Shown piece after piece: positions 36,201-46,600 of a stretch of 64,000 bases of DNA. Source of the DNA: Spinacia oleracea (lineage: Eukaryota > Streptophyta > Magnoliopsida > Caryophyllales > Amaranthaceae). The stretch is from NCBI RefSeq assembly GCF_020520425.1, contig NC_079492.1, positions 620,001 to 684,000 on the forward strand, in the 5' to 3' direction. Each line of letters starts with the position of its first letter. Position 1 is the first letter of the stretch. A program made the position numbers and the translations under genes. The notes below the pieces were generated by a model. That model searched no databases. It was not told where the DNA came from and was given only the letters and a program-made list of their open reading frames with translations.

Positions 36201-36470
36201 ATAACTAGTTAGCAACTAATTAATTAACTAGTTACCAAGTAAATGTAGTCAATTATAGTCAATTACCAAGTAATTAGATATCAATTTTAAATCAAAACTC
36301 AGACTGGCCTCTTCAAATTCTCTGGCACCTCCGCCGCCGTCGTATCCGCCGTAGTATCCTCCGCCACCATCATATCCTCCCCCGACGATCTCATCACCTT
36401 CGTCGACCATCTCTAATCTCCTTCTCGCCGGCACTATTGAATAATCCGGCCAATACGGGTCGTTCATCAT
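33202..36470 (-). pseudogene. FAR1-related sequence (FRS) gene, multiply disabled
   Basis: FAR1/FHY3-type proteins are plant nuclear regulators derived from MULE transposases. Order on the minus strand: an N-terminal exon at 36470-36249 (Gly/Tyr-rich), an acidic segment (about 36050-35720), the FAR1 DNA-binding zinc domain (VHDYFFSYARQKGFGICRT ... HCGTWNC), the MULE transposase domain (FGDVVVFDATYLTNKY, then ILTDQDPAMRRAL, WCLWHILQKFPKYL), an intron at about 34540-34435, and the SWIM zinc finger (CQCKGFECRGIMCRHI) with a C-terminal tail ending at TAA 33204-33202. Lesions: stops near 35717 (TGA), 35474 (TAA), 35011 (TAG, where Tyr is expected) and 34309 (TGA), and frame breaks near 35205, 34590 and 33440. 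It cannot make a full protein. Confidence 0.8.
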
Positions 36471-37388
36471 GTAATTTCAATTTCAATTTCGAAACTCTTC
36501 AATTTCGGTTAGTTTTTCTCCCTAGGGTTTGAAGGAAATTGGAGAAGAGGAAGAGGGGGAGAGGAATTCACGATTCACGAGGTGAATATTTTTCCCGCTC
36601 ATCAACGGCTTCCCCGTTACAAATTTTTACTACCCCGTTTTCCCTTTACCCCCTCATTTTCACCTTACTTTACTTATTTGCATTTACACGTCATTTATTT
36701 TTATTTTTGGGCCGCTATTTATTGGGCTCTTGTATAGCCGCTATGTGTAAGTAGTTCCCCGTAATAATAAGAAGCGGCGTATGTAACGAATAAGTGAAGG
36801 GTTTTAAATTTTTGTTTTTGGGACTATTAAAATTTAAAGGGTGTTTTTGTCTTTCTTTTAATTTGAATGTCATTATATAGTTCTGCATTTAGGGTTTTTT
36901 GTACTGTATTTAGTACCTGCGTTTAATAAATACAAAAAGTAAACTAACAAAGTTCAATAAAAGGAAACATTATTAGGAAAAACTAGCTTTTGAGTCCGGT
37001 CAAAGAATGGGCGGTTGTATAGTGGTTATTTAATCTATCTTTTTAAGTTCCATTTTTTTTGAACTTGTGATTTTAAAGAGAATATATGATTTAAATAGAG
37101 GTAAATTTTGAAAGTTGAAATAATACATAAATTAAATAGTATATTAATATTAAGTGTTAATCGGGAAGATGAAGTGGAAGATGTTGAATGAATAGATTAA
37201 TGAATTGATGTTGTATTAGGAAGATGAAGTGAAAGAGGCAATTGGAGTTGTGTAATATATCAAGCAACAAAGAAAAACTAAAATAAAAAATCAAATTGAT
37301 GGAGGAAAGAATGGGGGACACGTGTCATCTAATTAAATGTGTTGACACGTGTCATCTAATCAAATGTGGTTTAGCTTTTTAAATACTA
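36471..37388. other. Intergenic region upstream of the FRS locus
   Basis: No gene is recognised. It contains a duplicated phrase ACACGTGTCATCTAAT (about 37319 and 37347), each with an ACGTG core, directly before the mariner-like element. Confidence 0.5.
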
Positions 37389-37430
37389 CTCCCTCCATTT
37401 CTAAATGTTGTATCCATTTGGAATCTTGGG
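37389..37430 (+). repeat. Left terminal inverted repeat of the mariner-like element
   Basis: CTCCCTCCATTTCTAAATG followed by TTGTATCCATTTGGAATCTT, preceded by TA. It pairs with the right terminus at 60766-60840. A CGGAGGGAAG motif at 37687-37696 offers a rival right end for a 300-bp MITE, but no TA follows it. Confidence 0.7.
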
Positions 37431-38775
37431 GGGTTTTTAAGAAAAATAGAATCTTGGTTTGTATGGGTATAAGTGTAATGATTGGGTGTAAGAGAAATGA
37501 TTGTGTATAAGAATGTGTAAGAGATTCTTTTTTAAAGATTAAAGGAGAGAGAAAATATTAAAGAATTATGGGAAAGGGGATATTTTCAATTAATTAATCA
37601 AAAATCAGAAAAAATCTGATTGAAGTGGGGACCAAAGTACATGAGGTGGATTTATTTTATCCAATGAGATTTAAGCAACAAAAAAAACGGAGGGAAGACT
37701 TCCCAAATTGGGAAAGTCCACTTCCCTTTTTACACTTCCCTCCCAAAACAGAAATTCAGCCAAAAGTTTTCCCTCCAAACTTTCTACATTTACCACACAC
37801 CCTTTATAAATAGAGGTCAATTTCTACCCAAAAACCCTCATAAATTCCAACTGTTTTAATATCAGTTACAACAACAAAAAACCAAAGGCAATAAATGCAC
37901 TACAATTAATCAGCAAGGGGACATTAATGGCTTCAGATCAAGAGGAGGACGAGTTCCTCGGTTTTTCCGATGATGAAGGAGACGGCACGAACTCTGATTC
38001 AGATTATGATGATGATGAGGCAACCCAAAATGCTGAAAGTGAAGTAAATGCTCATCAAATAGGGGACTTTGAGTAAAATCAACAATTGCCAGATCTGAAT
38101 GAAGTGGGACAAGAATATGCACAAGAATGTGAAGTGGGACCACAGCATACATCAGGTATATCAGATAACCACTCAGTTCCATTTTTGTTTGATTTGAACA
38201 TGCCAACACAACAAGAGTTCCCACCATCTCCAATTCATCAAACAGAAACAGAGCAAAATCATCATAAGCCTAGAACCCCAAGGATTAACAACGAATTAAG
38301 GTTGGAAATCTTGTTGTTCCTTCTCTTAAGAAAAGAAAAGCATTCAGATGAACTCATTCATGGGACAAATAGGCAGGCTGTTATAAAGTTTGGTTACACA
38401 AGGAAGACAATTAGACTAATATGGCAGAGAGCATTGGCACATAAGGCAGCCATGGATTCGTATTTCTATGATAGCAAATATCACAACTGTGGGAGGAAGA
38501 GAATTCAAGTAACATATGAGTCTATAGCCTCCATAGGCATGGGGGATAGAACAACCATTATTGATCTAGCAAGGATGCTCAATTTGAGTCCCACAACAGT
38601 TTGGAGAATGGTGAAAAGAAAACAGATAAAACCACATTCAAGTCCCTTGAATCCAGGCATTTCAGAAGAATGCAAGATGGCAAGGATGAAGTGGGTACTT
38701 GGTCTCTTAATGGACTACTCAATACCAAATGATCCCACATATTACAACATGCACTAGTAGAAAAATCGACATGTG

Positions 38776-38950
38776 CTTCCCTTCAAGTGCGGGTTATTTA
38801 GTAAATTGGCAGCACTTGAGATCACTAAAAAAAAAAGAAAAAAATACATTATCACAAGTGCGGGTCATTATAGAAAATTGGCAGCACTTGAGTTTAAGTG
38901 CGGGCTTTGAAACTCAAGTGCGGGCTCATTTCACAAGTGCCGCACAAAAG
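38776..38950 (+). repeat. CACTA left subterminal repeats
   Basis: CAAGTGCGGG occurs four times (about 38784, 38857, 38895 and 38914), alternating with GGCAGCACTTGAG, with the two words acting as partly complementary halves (AAGTGC / GCACTT). These are the expected binding sites for the element's TnpA-like protein. Confidence 0.8.
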
Positions 38951-40880
38951 TTTCTAAAATTACAATTGCAAAAAAAAAAGACAATTCTAAAATTAAAGAA
39001 GCCTCATCTTTCTATCCCTGATTCTTCTCCCTCTTCACCTTCGTTTTCTCGTCGTCGTCGCTTCCTCACTGCCAAACCTCTTCGTCGTTGCGTAGTTGTT
39101 CATGGATGTTGTAGGGTTGATTGTTGCAGTAGCTCCACCCTCCATCTCACTTGTCTCTGCGCTCTCCCTCGTCTCCAGTCTGTACCGCCGCCGCCAACGG
39201 TGGTCCTGAATCCAATATCAACTAGGCAGAGATGAAGAATGAACCAGAATCTTCGAGTCGCCCTAATTTGAAGAAATCGTTCAACTATCCTGGTGAATTC
39301 AAGTTGCCCATGTAATTCCTCTTTCCCTCTTTGTGATTTAATCTACGTTTTAGTTTCAATTCATCTGTAGAATTCAATTCCAATTCATCTATAGATTTCC
39401 CAGTTATCAATTCACCAATTTCTGCTTAATTATTCAATAAATTATCAAACGAATTTCTATTGTGCTAAAGAACTAATTCAGTCCCAAATATAAAGAATTG
39501 GGTTTTTGTTTTTTAACTTTCTTATAATTATTTGTGCAGAATTATGTTGAGTGTCAATTTGATTATCTTTTCTTTCTTGAAAATTAGTTGATGACTTCAC
39601 ATTAAATTATGCATTATTCTTTATGGAGTAGCAATCAAAATGCTCGTTGAACTTAATTGACAGTGTAATACACCTAGCAGGCTTCCCTAATTGAATTGGT
39701 TCATTCTTAGGAAGCAAAAAGTTCATTTGTTAAGAACAACAAGTTAATTGTGATTGTTAAGGGACACGAATCAAAATCAGTTTGGAATTTCATCTTCCCA
39801 GCTGAACTTGTCCATTTTTTCTGGTGTCATATTATGCTTTTCAGTTGTCATGATTTGATATTTAAGAATATTTCAATTCAAAACCCATATGTGTCTTCAA
39901 ATTGTATTTTTGGGACGCTTCTGACTGTTTTACGCTAGTTTATGTCTGGACTGCTGCTATTGTTTACTGCTCTAGTTACTAATGTTGTTGTTTACTGCTG
40001 CTGCATACTGTCTGCATCTATTCTGAACAGCTGCTGCTGCTCTTGTGCATCATTTTATGCGTCACCAACATTGGTGCTTCTTTCTTTAATGATGCACGTC
40101 TCATATCAGCAAGTTCATTTGGGTGGTAGTCTACAGAGCCATGCAGTGTTGCAGCAGCTGGTGTGGGTGTTTAGGGCCGAATTGTGCTTTGTTCTGGTCA
40201 GCAGTAGAAGGATGTTGGGTGTTGGTTATAGCTGGTTGCTTAAACTCAATTGCAAGTTTGCAATGCTACCAGAAAAAGGGTCTTTAAAGTTAGATGTCGC
40301 AAACGCATAGCTGCTGATTGTTGAGGTTTGGTAAGAGTTGACCTTGGTTGACTTTTTCTAATATGTTGTTTGGTCTGTTGTGTCTGATCTGCACTGTTGT
40401 GTTATACATATCTGCTTTTCTACTATTGTTCTACTTCTAGGGTTTCTGTTTCTACCCTTTAAAATCCTTGCAATCTTATATGCTGCAGTGCCGATTCAAA
40501 AGCAGATTGTTGCAAACTCTGTTGTCCAAATGATTATTGCGCTGGCATTCATAAAGATTAGCTTGATTTACGTGGAGCTTAAGAAGATTCACGAGGTTAG
40601 TTATTTGTGCATTTGTTTCTTGTCATTTTTTATCCATGATTTCAGTCACTTGTTCTCTTTCTTATAGTTTAAGATTGTTCCATAAGTTGACATTTACTTT
40701 TAAAAACCCATGCTGGGAAAACTTTGAGCTTCTTGGTTTAAAAGTTGGTCTTTATTTCTTAGAGTATCCTATTAGATGGATGGAGCTTTGTAACTTTTCA
40801 TGTTTTTTTCCCCGTAACTACAATGTTTGGTAGCTAGTACAAAAAAGCTCAGTTCACAATTGTTGTTCTAATCTAGTGAA

Positions 40881-40980
40881 CTGAGTTTGTGAAATGAAAG
40901 ATCAGATCCGAAGCATCAGATCAGAAGCATGCTTGTGAACTGATCTGCTTTGGATCGGATCTTTCAGTTCACAAACTCTG
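40881..40980. repeat. GATC-rich inverted repeat (hairpin), 41-44 bp arms
   Basis: Arms 40881-40924 (CTGAGTTTGTGAAATGAAAG...) and 40940-40980 pair with a few mismatches around a 15-nt loop. Related words (GTGAACTGATCTG, GATCAGTTCAC) continue to about 41180, so this is a cluster of alternating-orientation short repeats in an intron of the CACTA-borne gene. Confidence 0.8.
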
Positions 40981-41726
40981 TTGCTGCTTCTGATCCGTTC
41001 TTCATTTCTGTTGCGAGAAGATCAGAACACTCACAAATGACTACTTCTTGTGTTGAACTATAGACTATTACATACTGAGCATTTCTTGTACCGATCTGCT
41101 GTACTGATCAGTTCACCAGATCAGAACAGCAGTTGTGAACTGATCTGCTGTGAACTGATGCCGCAGATTTGTTGTGAACTGATTCTGGGATGGTGAACGA
41201 AAGTCGTAGCATTGATTGTCACTTATTGAGGTTGGATGCCTAATCTCTGTCTTTTTGTAATGACTGGATTTCATGGTAATATTGTTGTCTTTTTGTGACA
41301 TGATGCATTAAGTTTTTATTATTCACTTTTTGAACCATTTGACAAACAGGTCAGATCTCTTTTCGGAGTCTCAGAGGATTCAATAAACAATCCAAACCCG
41401 AACCCGGGGTATTCCAGATGCTCGCACATATCTTTTGGCTTTGAAGGAGATACGACTCAAGTATGTGTACAATACTAAATGTTTTCCTTGCTGTTGTAGT
41501 ATCTCTCTACCCGTACACATTTTACATGAGCTATTGGATATATATTTATATATATATAAATTTCAATTAGCCATTAATCTTATCTAGTTCAGCTATGCTA
41601 AAATCTGTCTGCATTTTTCTGTTTAGGGTAACAAGCTGGTTGACATTTTTCTGTTTAGGGTAACAAGCTGGTTAACATGGTTCATATTTCTTTTGTGCGA
41701 AAGCTTTATCCATCTTACACAATCTG

Positions 41727-41778
41727 CAATCTCGACAAGGCGATCATCCACTAGTGGATGATCGCCTTGTCGAGATTG
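41727..41778. repeat. Perfect 52-bp palindrome
   Basis: Two 26-bp arms (CAATCTCGACAAGGCGATCA...) meet at CTAG with no spacer, in the centre CCACTAGTGG. It lies inside a putative exon, where it adds an in-frame TAG and changes phase between NLDKAIIH and VDDRLVEIVV. Confidence 0.95.
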
Positions 41779-42074
41779 TTGTATCAACAAATCAAGAACT
41801 TCGTTTTCTTTCTATGCAAGGTAGATGTTTCCAACCAGTTATCATATTTCGTAAAGCGCAAAGCATGCATGTTCAATAAATTGAAAAAGTTCCAACTTGA
41901 CACTTTTGTTTTTTTTAATGTACTTTGCTTTTGGTTGGTAACATCTTACTCTTTTTTCTCACGGGTTCTATAGGTGTTTGCATGACATCTTCGCTATTTG
42001 GTAAATATGAAGATGGGGACATCGTGAATAAGTTACAAGAGATGTATGAGGTATATGGAATTTATCTATATCTA

Positions 42075-44030
42075 TTTAGGTAAAAGGTTTAGTATATCTA
42101 TTTAGATTCATTCGTTAAGAGTTAAGAACGAAAACGACAATTTTAGTCAAAATAATGACATATAACAATCAAACGACCCTTAAATGTGCATAACTTGACC
42201 AAATTAGGTAATAATGAGAATTATAAACATAAACCTAAGTATATTAAACATGTAAAAGGTTTGGAATATCTATTTAAATTCATTAGTTAAGAACTAGGAG
42301 CAAAAACGACAATTTTAGTCAAAATATGACATATAACGATTAAACAACCCTTACATGTGTATAACTTGACCAAACAAAGTAAGAATGAGACTTAGAAACA
42401 TAACACCAAGTATGTAAAACATGTATATGGTTTCAAATACCTTTTTAGGTTCATTAGTTAAGAGTTAGGAAAGAAAACGACAATTTTAGTCAAAATATGA
42501 CATATAACGATCAAACGACCCTTAAATGTGCATAACTTGACCAAATTAGGTAAGAGTTAGACTTAGAAACTTAAAGCCATATATGTTAAACATTTATATG
42601 GTTTGAAATACCTTTTTAGGTTCGTTAGTTAAGAGTTAGGAGCGAAAACGACAATTTTAGTCAAAATATGACATATAACGATCAAACGACCCTTAAATGT
42701 GCATAAATTGACCAAAATAGGTAAGAGTAGGACTTATAAACATAAAAACAAGTATGTTAAACATGTGTATGGTTTCAAATACTTTTTTAGGTTCATTAGT
42801 TAAGAGTTAGGAGCGAAAACGACAATTTTACTCAAAATATGACATATAAGGATCAAACGACCCTTAAATGTGCATTACTTGACCAAAATAGGTAAGAATC
42901 AGACTTAAAAACATAAAACCAAGTATGTTAAACATGTATATGGTTTCAAATACCTTTTTAGATTCATTAGTTAAGAGTTAGGAGCGAAAACTACAATTTT
43001 AGTCAAAATATGACATATAACAATCAAATGACCCTTAAATGTGCATAACTTGACCAAAATAGGTAAGAATCAGACTTAGAAACATAAAACCAAGTATGTT
43101 AAACATTTATATGGTTTCAAATACTTTTTTAGGTTCATTAGTTAAGAGTTAGGAGCAAAAACGACAATTTTAGTCAAAATATGACATATAAGGATCAAAC
43201 GACCCTTAAATGTGCATTACTTGACCAAAATAGGTAAGAATCAGACTTAGAAACATAAAACCAAGTATGTTAAACATGTATATGGTTTCAAATACCTTTT
43301 TAGATTCGTTATTTAAGAGTTAGGAGCGAAAACTACAATTTTAGTCAAAATATGACATATAACAATCAAACGACCCTTAAATGTGCATAACTTGACCAAA
43401 ATAGGTATGAATGAGACTTAGAAACATAAAACAAGTATGTTAAACATGTATATGGTTTCAAATACCTTTTTAGGTCCATTAGTTAAGAATTAGGAGCGAA
43501 AACGACAATTTTAGTCAAAATATGACATATAAGGATCAAAAGACCCTTAAATGTGCATAACTTGACCAAAATAGGTAAGAATGAGACTTAGAAACATAAA
43601 AACAAGTATGTTAACCATGTATATGGCTTCAAATACCTTTTTAGGTTCATTAGTGAAGAGTTAGGAGCGAAAACGACAATTTTAGTCAAAATATGACATA
43701 TAACGATCAAACGACCCTTAAATATGCATTACTTGACCAAACTAGGTAAGAATGAGACTTAGAAACATAAAACCAAGTATGTTAAACAATTATATGGTTT
43801 GGAATACCTTTTTAGGTTCATTAGTTAAAATTTAGGAGCAAAAACGACAATGTTAGTAAAATTATTACATATAACGATCAAACGACCCTTAATTGTGCAT
43901 AACTTGACCAAATTAGGTAATAATGAGACTCATAAACATAAAAACAATATGTTAAACATGTAAAACGTTTAGAATATCTATATAGGTTCATTAGTTAAGA
44001 GTTTGGATCGAAAACGACAATTTTATTCTT
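42075..44030 (+). repeat. 171-bp tandem array, 11 copies plus a partial
   Basis: The word ACGACCCTTAAATGTGCAT or a near variant occurs every 170-173 bp from about 42174 to 43884 (11 times). Each unit also holds GCGAAAACGACAATTTTAGT, AAATATGACATATAACGATC and TAAGAATGAGACTTAGAAAC. Units are perhaps 85-95 % alike. The array fills most of the last intron of the CACTA-borne gene. Confidence 0.92.
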
Positions 44031-44484
44031 TATTTCATTGGTATGAGCAAATTAAGTCTTACTTTATTTTACGATACAATATTTATAATATAACTAACTA
44101 AAGTATACATATATTTTTTTTTATTGTCAATCTTCGTAAGGTACTCAAAAATTCGAGGGAGGAGCCTTTCACGATTGAAGAGATAAATGAAGTTCGAGAA
44201 AAGTTGGCAAACTTCATTTCTAGTGATTGTCTTTGATATTTTCTTGTAGTGAATTTTAGTATTGTTTTTGATATTTCCTTGTAATGAATTTTAGGTTACG
44301 GATGCTAGTTTTTTATGACTGTTATGTAATCGAGTTTTCAACTGTACAATTTAATTATCTATATAATTGGGTACTTTTTTATAAGATGTATGGAGGTTAA
44401 CTAGTGGTGTGGTCCAATTATATAAAATATGTGGCAGGAAAATAGGATATATAACAAATACGGCTCGTTTATAGGCTCGTATAT

Positions 44485-44900
44485 ATATCACAAGTGCGGG
44501 CTCATTCCCAAAATTGGCAGCACAAAAGTTGTCAAGTGCGGGCTCATTTACAAAATTGCCAGCACAAAGTTTGTCAAGTGCGGGCTCATTTTAAAAATTG
44601 GCAACACAAAAGTTGTCAAGTGCGGGCACATTTAAAAAATTGGCAGCACAAAGTTTGTCAAGTGCGGGCACGTATTCGAAAATTGGCAGCACAAACTTTG
44701 TCAAGTGCGGGCACGTATTCGAAAATTGGCAGCACAAAGTTGTCAAGTGCGGGCACATTTTCTAAATTGGCAGCACAAAAATAGTTTTGTGCGGGCTCAT
44801 ATATTGGCAGCACTTGAGAAATGCCAAGTGCGGGCAGGCCATGTGTTGCACATGTAAAAGCCCGCACTAAACCCCTTAAAATGAGCCCGCACTTGAGGTT
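44485..44900 (+). repeat. CACTA right subterminal tandem repeats, about 43-bp unit
   Basis: About nine units of CAAGTGCGGGC(T/A)CATTT plus AAAATTGGCAGCACAAA follow each other from 44491, then the word inverts (GCCCGCACT) near 44862 and 44884 close to the end. Denser than on the left, as is common in CACTA elements. Confidence 0.85.
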
Positions 44901-45738
44901 TTTTCCTCTAGTGATGTATGATTTCATTCACATCGATGAGAAATGGTTCTATCTTACACAAAAAAGTCAAAGAGTTTATTTTGCAAACAATGAACCATTT
45001 CCACACAGGAAGCGAAAATCAAGAACTAAGATTCCAAAGTTCATGTTTATGGCAGCAGTAGCAAGGCCAAGGTGGGGACAAGATGGGCAGTGTGAGTGGG
45101 ATGGGAAACTTGGTATATTTCCATTCACAGATGCAGTGGCAGCAAAGAGAACATCCAAAAACAGAGTGAAGGGGACAATTGAGACTAAACCAATCAAGTC
45201 AGTGAATCAGATTGCAACTAGGGCCATGCTAATCAACTACCTAATCCCAGCAATTAAAGAGAAATGGCCACCACATGAGGGGGAAAGGGTGATATACATC
45301 ATTCAAGACAATGCAAAGGCACACATTTTGCAAAATGATCAAGAATGGCAGCAACATTACAAGCAAGATGGCTTCACATTGATATTGACTCAGCAGCCAG
45401 CAAACAGTCCAGATTGTAACATATTAGACTTGGGGTTCTTTAGGTCAATTCAATCACTAATGCACAAAAAGATGCCTAAAACAGTTGAAGATTTAAGTGG
45501 TGCTGTGACTGAGGCATATAATGAACTGCATGCAAAGACTCTATCTAATGTGTGGATGTCACTTCAATATGTTGGAAATGAAATTTTGAAACACAAGGGG
45601 GACAACAACTACCAACTCCCACACAACAAGAAAAAGATTTTAGAAGATGAGGGAAATCTGCCAGAACAAGTTAAGGCCCCAAGGTGGGCTGTGAATGAAT
45701 GCAAACAACTTGTTGATGAATGGAGAGCAAATCAGTGA

Positions 45739-46376
45739 AGTATAGAGCAAGAACGAGAGATTACTTTTTGTGTTTTGGGAACATGTTTTAAAAGTTACAA
45801 GAACAAACAGAATGTCACTTTTGTAAGCTTGAATGAAAGCATCACATGTATTTAAAACATTTTGGAAGCAACATATCAACTGGAAGAATGAATGAATCAA
45901 TTTATTGTTGTTAATCTTTAGTTTTTGTTCATCATACTCACATATTTGTAGTTATTCATGTACATTGCATATTAACATATGATTTCAGGATAATTCAAAA
46001 TCATAAGGGAACATGTACATTGCATATTAACATATGATTTCAGGATAAGTCAAAATCATAAGGCAACAATGCACAAGGCAACATGAACAAGACAGCATGA
46101 ACAAGGCAACAATAACTAGGCAGCAATGCACAAGGCAACAATAACTAGGTTATCACAATCATAGTTTAGTTTTTGTTCATCATAATCACAATCATGTTTA
46201 TTATTTCTAGTTGTAATTGAAACACAAAACATCAATTGAATGAGTCAGCCATTCCTTAAACCATGAAGGGGACATCTTTATGTTTTCAAGGCAACACATG
46301 AATTCATTTTCAAGCCAAGGCAAAGCATGGGGACATGTTGTTCTCAGTTTGTATGTGTTCATCATCATTGAATCCT
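45739..46376. other. Mariner 3' flank, short repeats, no gene
   Basis: After the transposase stop there are two direct copies of CATGTACATTGCATATTAAC...CAGGATAA (about 45957 and 46012) and a short-period CAAGGCAACA(A/T) array (46070-46150). No coding sequence is seen. Confidence 0.5.
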
Positions 46377-46473
46377 AAACTTTAATATCCTCCTCCCAAA
46401 TGGAGTGAATGACTAACACAAACAGAAATGGGAAAGGAAAGTCACTCCATTTGACAGAGGATACTGAAAGTGT
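46377..46473. repeat. Hairpin H1
   Basis: Arms 46377-46413 and 46441-46473 pair imperfectly (AAATGGAGTGA opposite TCACTCCATTT, with ACTTT and TATCCTC blocks), loop about 27 nt. The first of a series continuing to 58560. Confidence 0.75.
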
Positions 46474-46510
46474 AGGAAACTCAGGACATGCAAAATCACA
46501 ACTCCGAACA

Positions 46511-46584
46511 CATCGACTTCAAAATGGAAAGAATGCATATCACATCATTTTCAGATGGAATTTCTTCCCACTTTGAAACCGATG
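46511..46584. repeat. Hairpin H2
   Basis: Arms 46511-46532 (CATCGACTTCAAAATGGAAA...) and 46563-46584 pair with 4 mismatches; loop 30 nt. It is paralogous to H3 beyond the copia insertion, including flanking words TATGCAAAATCAC-like and GATGCGTCAA. Confidence 0.75.
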
Positions 46585-46600
46585 CGTCAAAAGATGTAAT

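Larger units (their letters stand above)
39232..44236 (+). pseudogene. Unrecognised multi-exon gene carried by the CACTA element
   Basis: A CT-rich leader (39000-39230) precedes ATG 39232 (MKNEPESSSRPNLKKSFNYP..., donor GTAATT after 39311). Probable further exons: 40490-40595 (QKQIVANSVVQMIIALAFIK ... ELKKIHE, ending at GTTAGT); 41351-41460 (VRSLFGVSEDSINNPNPNPG..., ending at GTATGT), phase 0 with the previous one; about 41637-41820 (NKLVNMVHISFVRKLYPSY ... VDDRLVEIVV), interrupted by a palindrome that introduces TAG; about 41975-42049 (SSLFGKYEDGDIVNKLQEMY); and a last exon from about 44141 to TGA 44234-44236 (NSREEPFTIEEINEVREKLA). The first junction does not fit in phase, so an exon is missing or mis-set. 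I do not recognise the protein; it may be a captured host gene or a CACTA accessory gene. Confidence 0.45.
38752..44913 (+). mobile_element. CACTA (En/Spm) element, 6162 bp, TSD ATG
   Basis: Termini are CACTAGTAGAAAAA and, inverted, CACTAGAGGAAAAAA. The 3-bp duplication ATG flanks it (38749-38751, 44914-44916), and excision in silico restores the mariner frame. Subterminal repeats with AAGTGCGGGC lie at both ends. I found no TnpD-type transposase; the interior instead holds an unrecognised multi-exon gene, hairpins and a tandem array, so it is non-autonomous. Confidence 0.92.
37927..45738 (+). pseudogene. Mariner-like transposase (DD39D), split by a CACTA element
   Basis: The 5' part 37927-38751 and 3' part 44917-45738 are in phase once the CACTA element and one ATG duplication are discounted: 548 codons. 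The N-terminus is acidic (MASDQEEDEFLGFSDDEGD) and contains LPDLNEV and LFDLNMP. Two helix-turn-helix regions follow (about residues 115-165 and 190-250, with DLARMLNLSPTTVWRMVK). Catalytic motifs: HIDEKWFY (first Asp), IIQDNAKAH (second Asp), and NSPDCNILDLGFF (third Asp, 39 residues after the second). The enzyme would cut at TIRs and insert at TA in the nucleus. An in-frame TAA at 38074-38076 (a single C-to-T change would explain it) precedes the DNA-binding region, and the CACTA insertion lies just before the first catalytic Asp. Inactive on both counts. Confidence 0.9.

Noticed and set aside
37389-37696. A solo 300-bp MITE instead of the mariner left end
   Set aside because: CGGAGGGAAG at 37687 resembles a right terminus but no TA follows it, and the left TIR matches 60766-60840 better. 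Not fully excluded.
42075-44030. CRISPR-like array
   Set aside because: The whole 171-bp unit is repeated with no unique spacers; eukaryotic tandem repeat.
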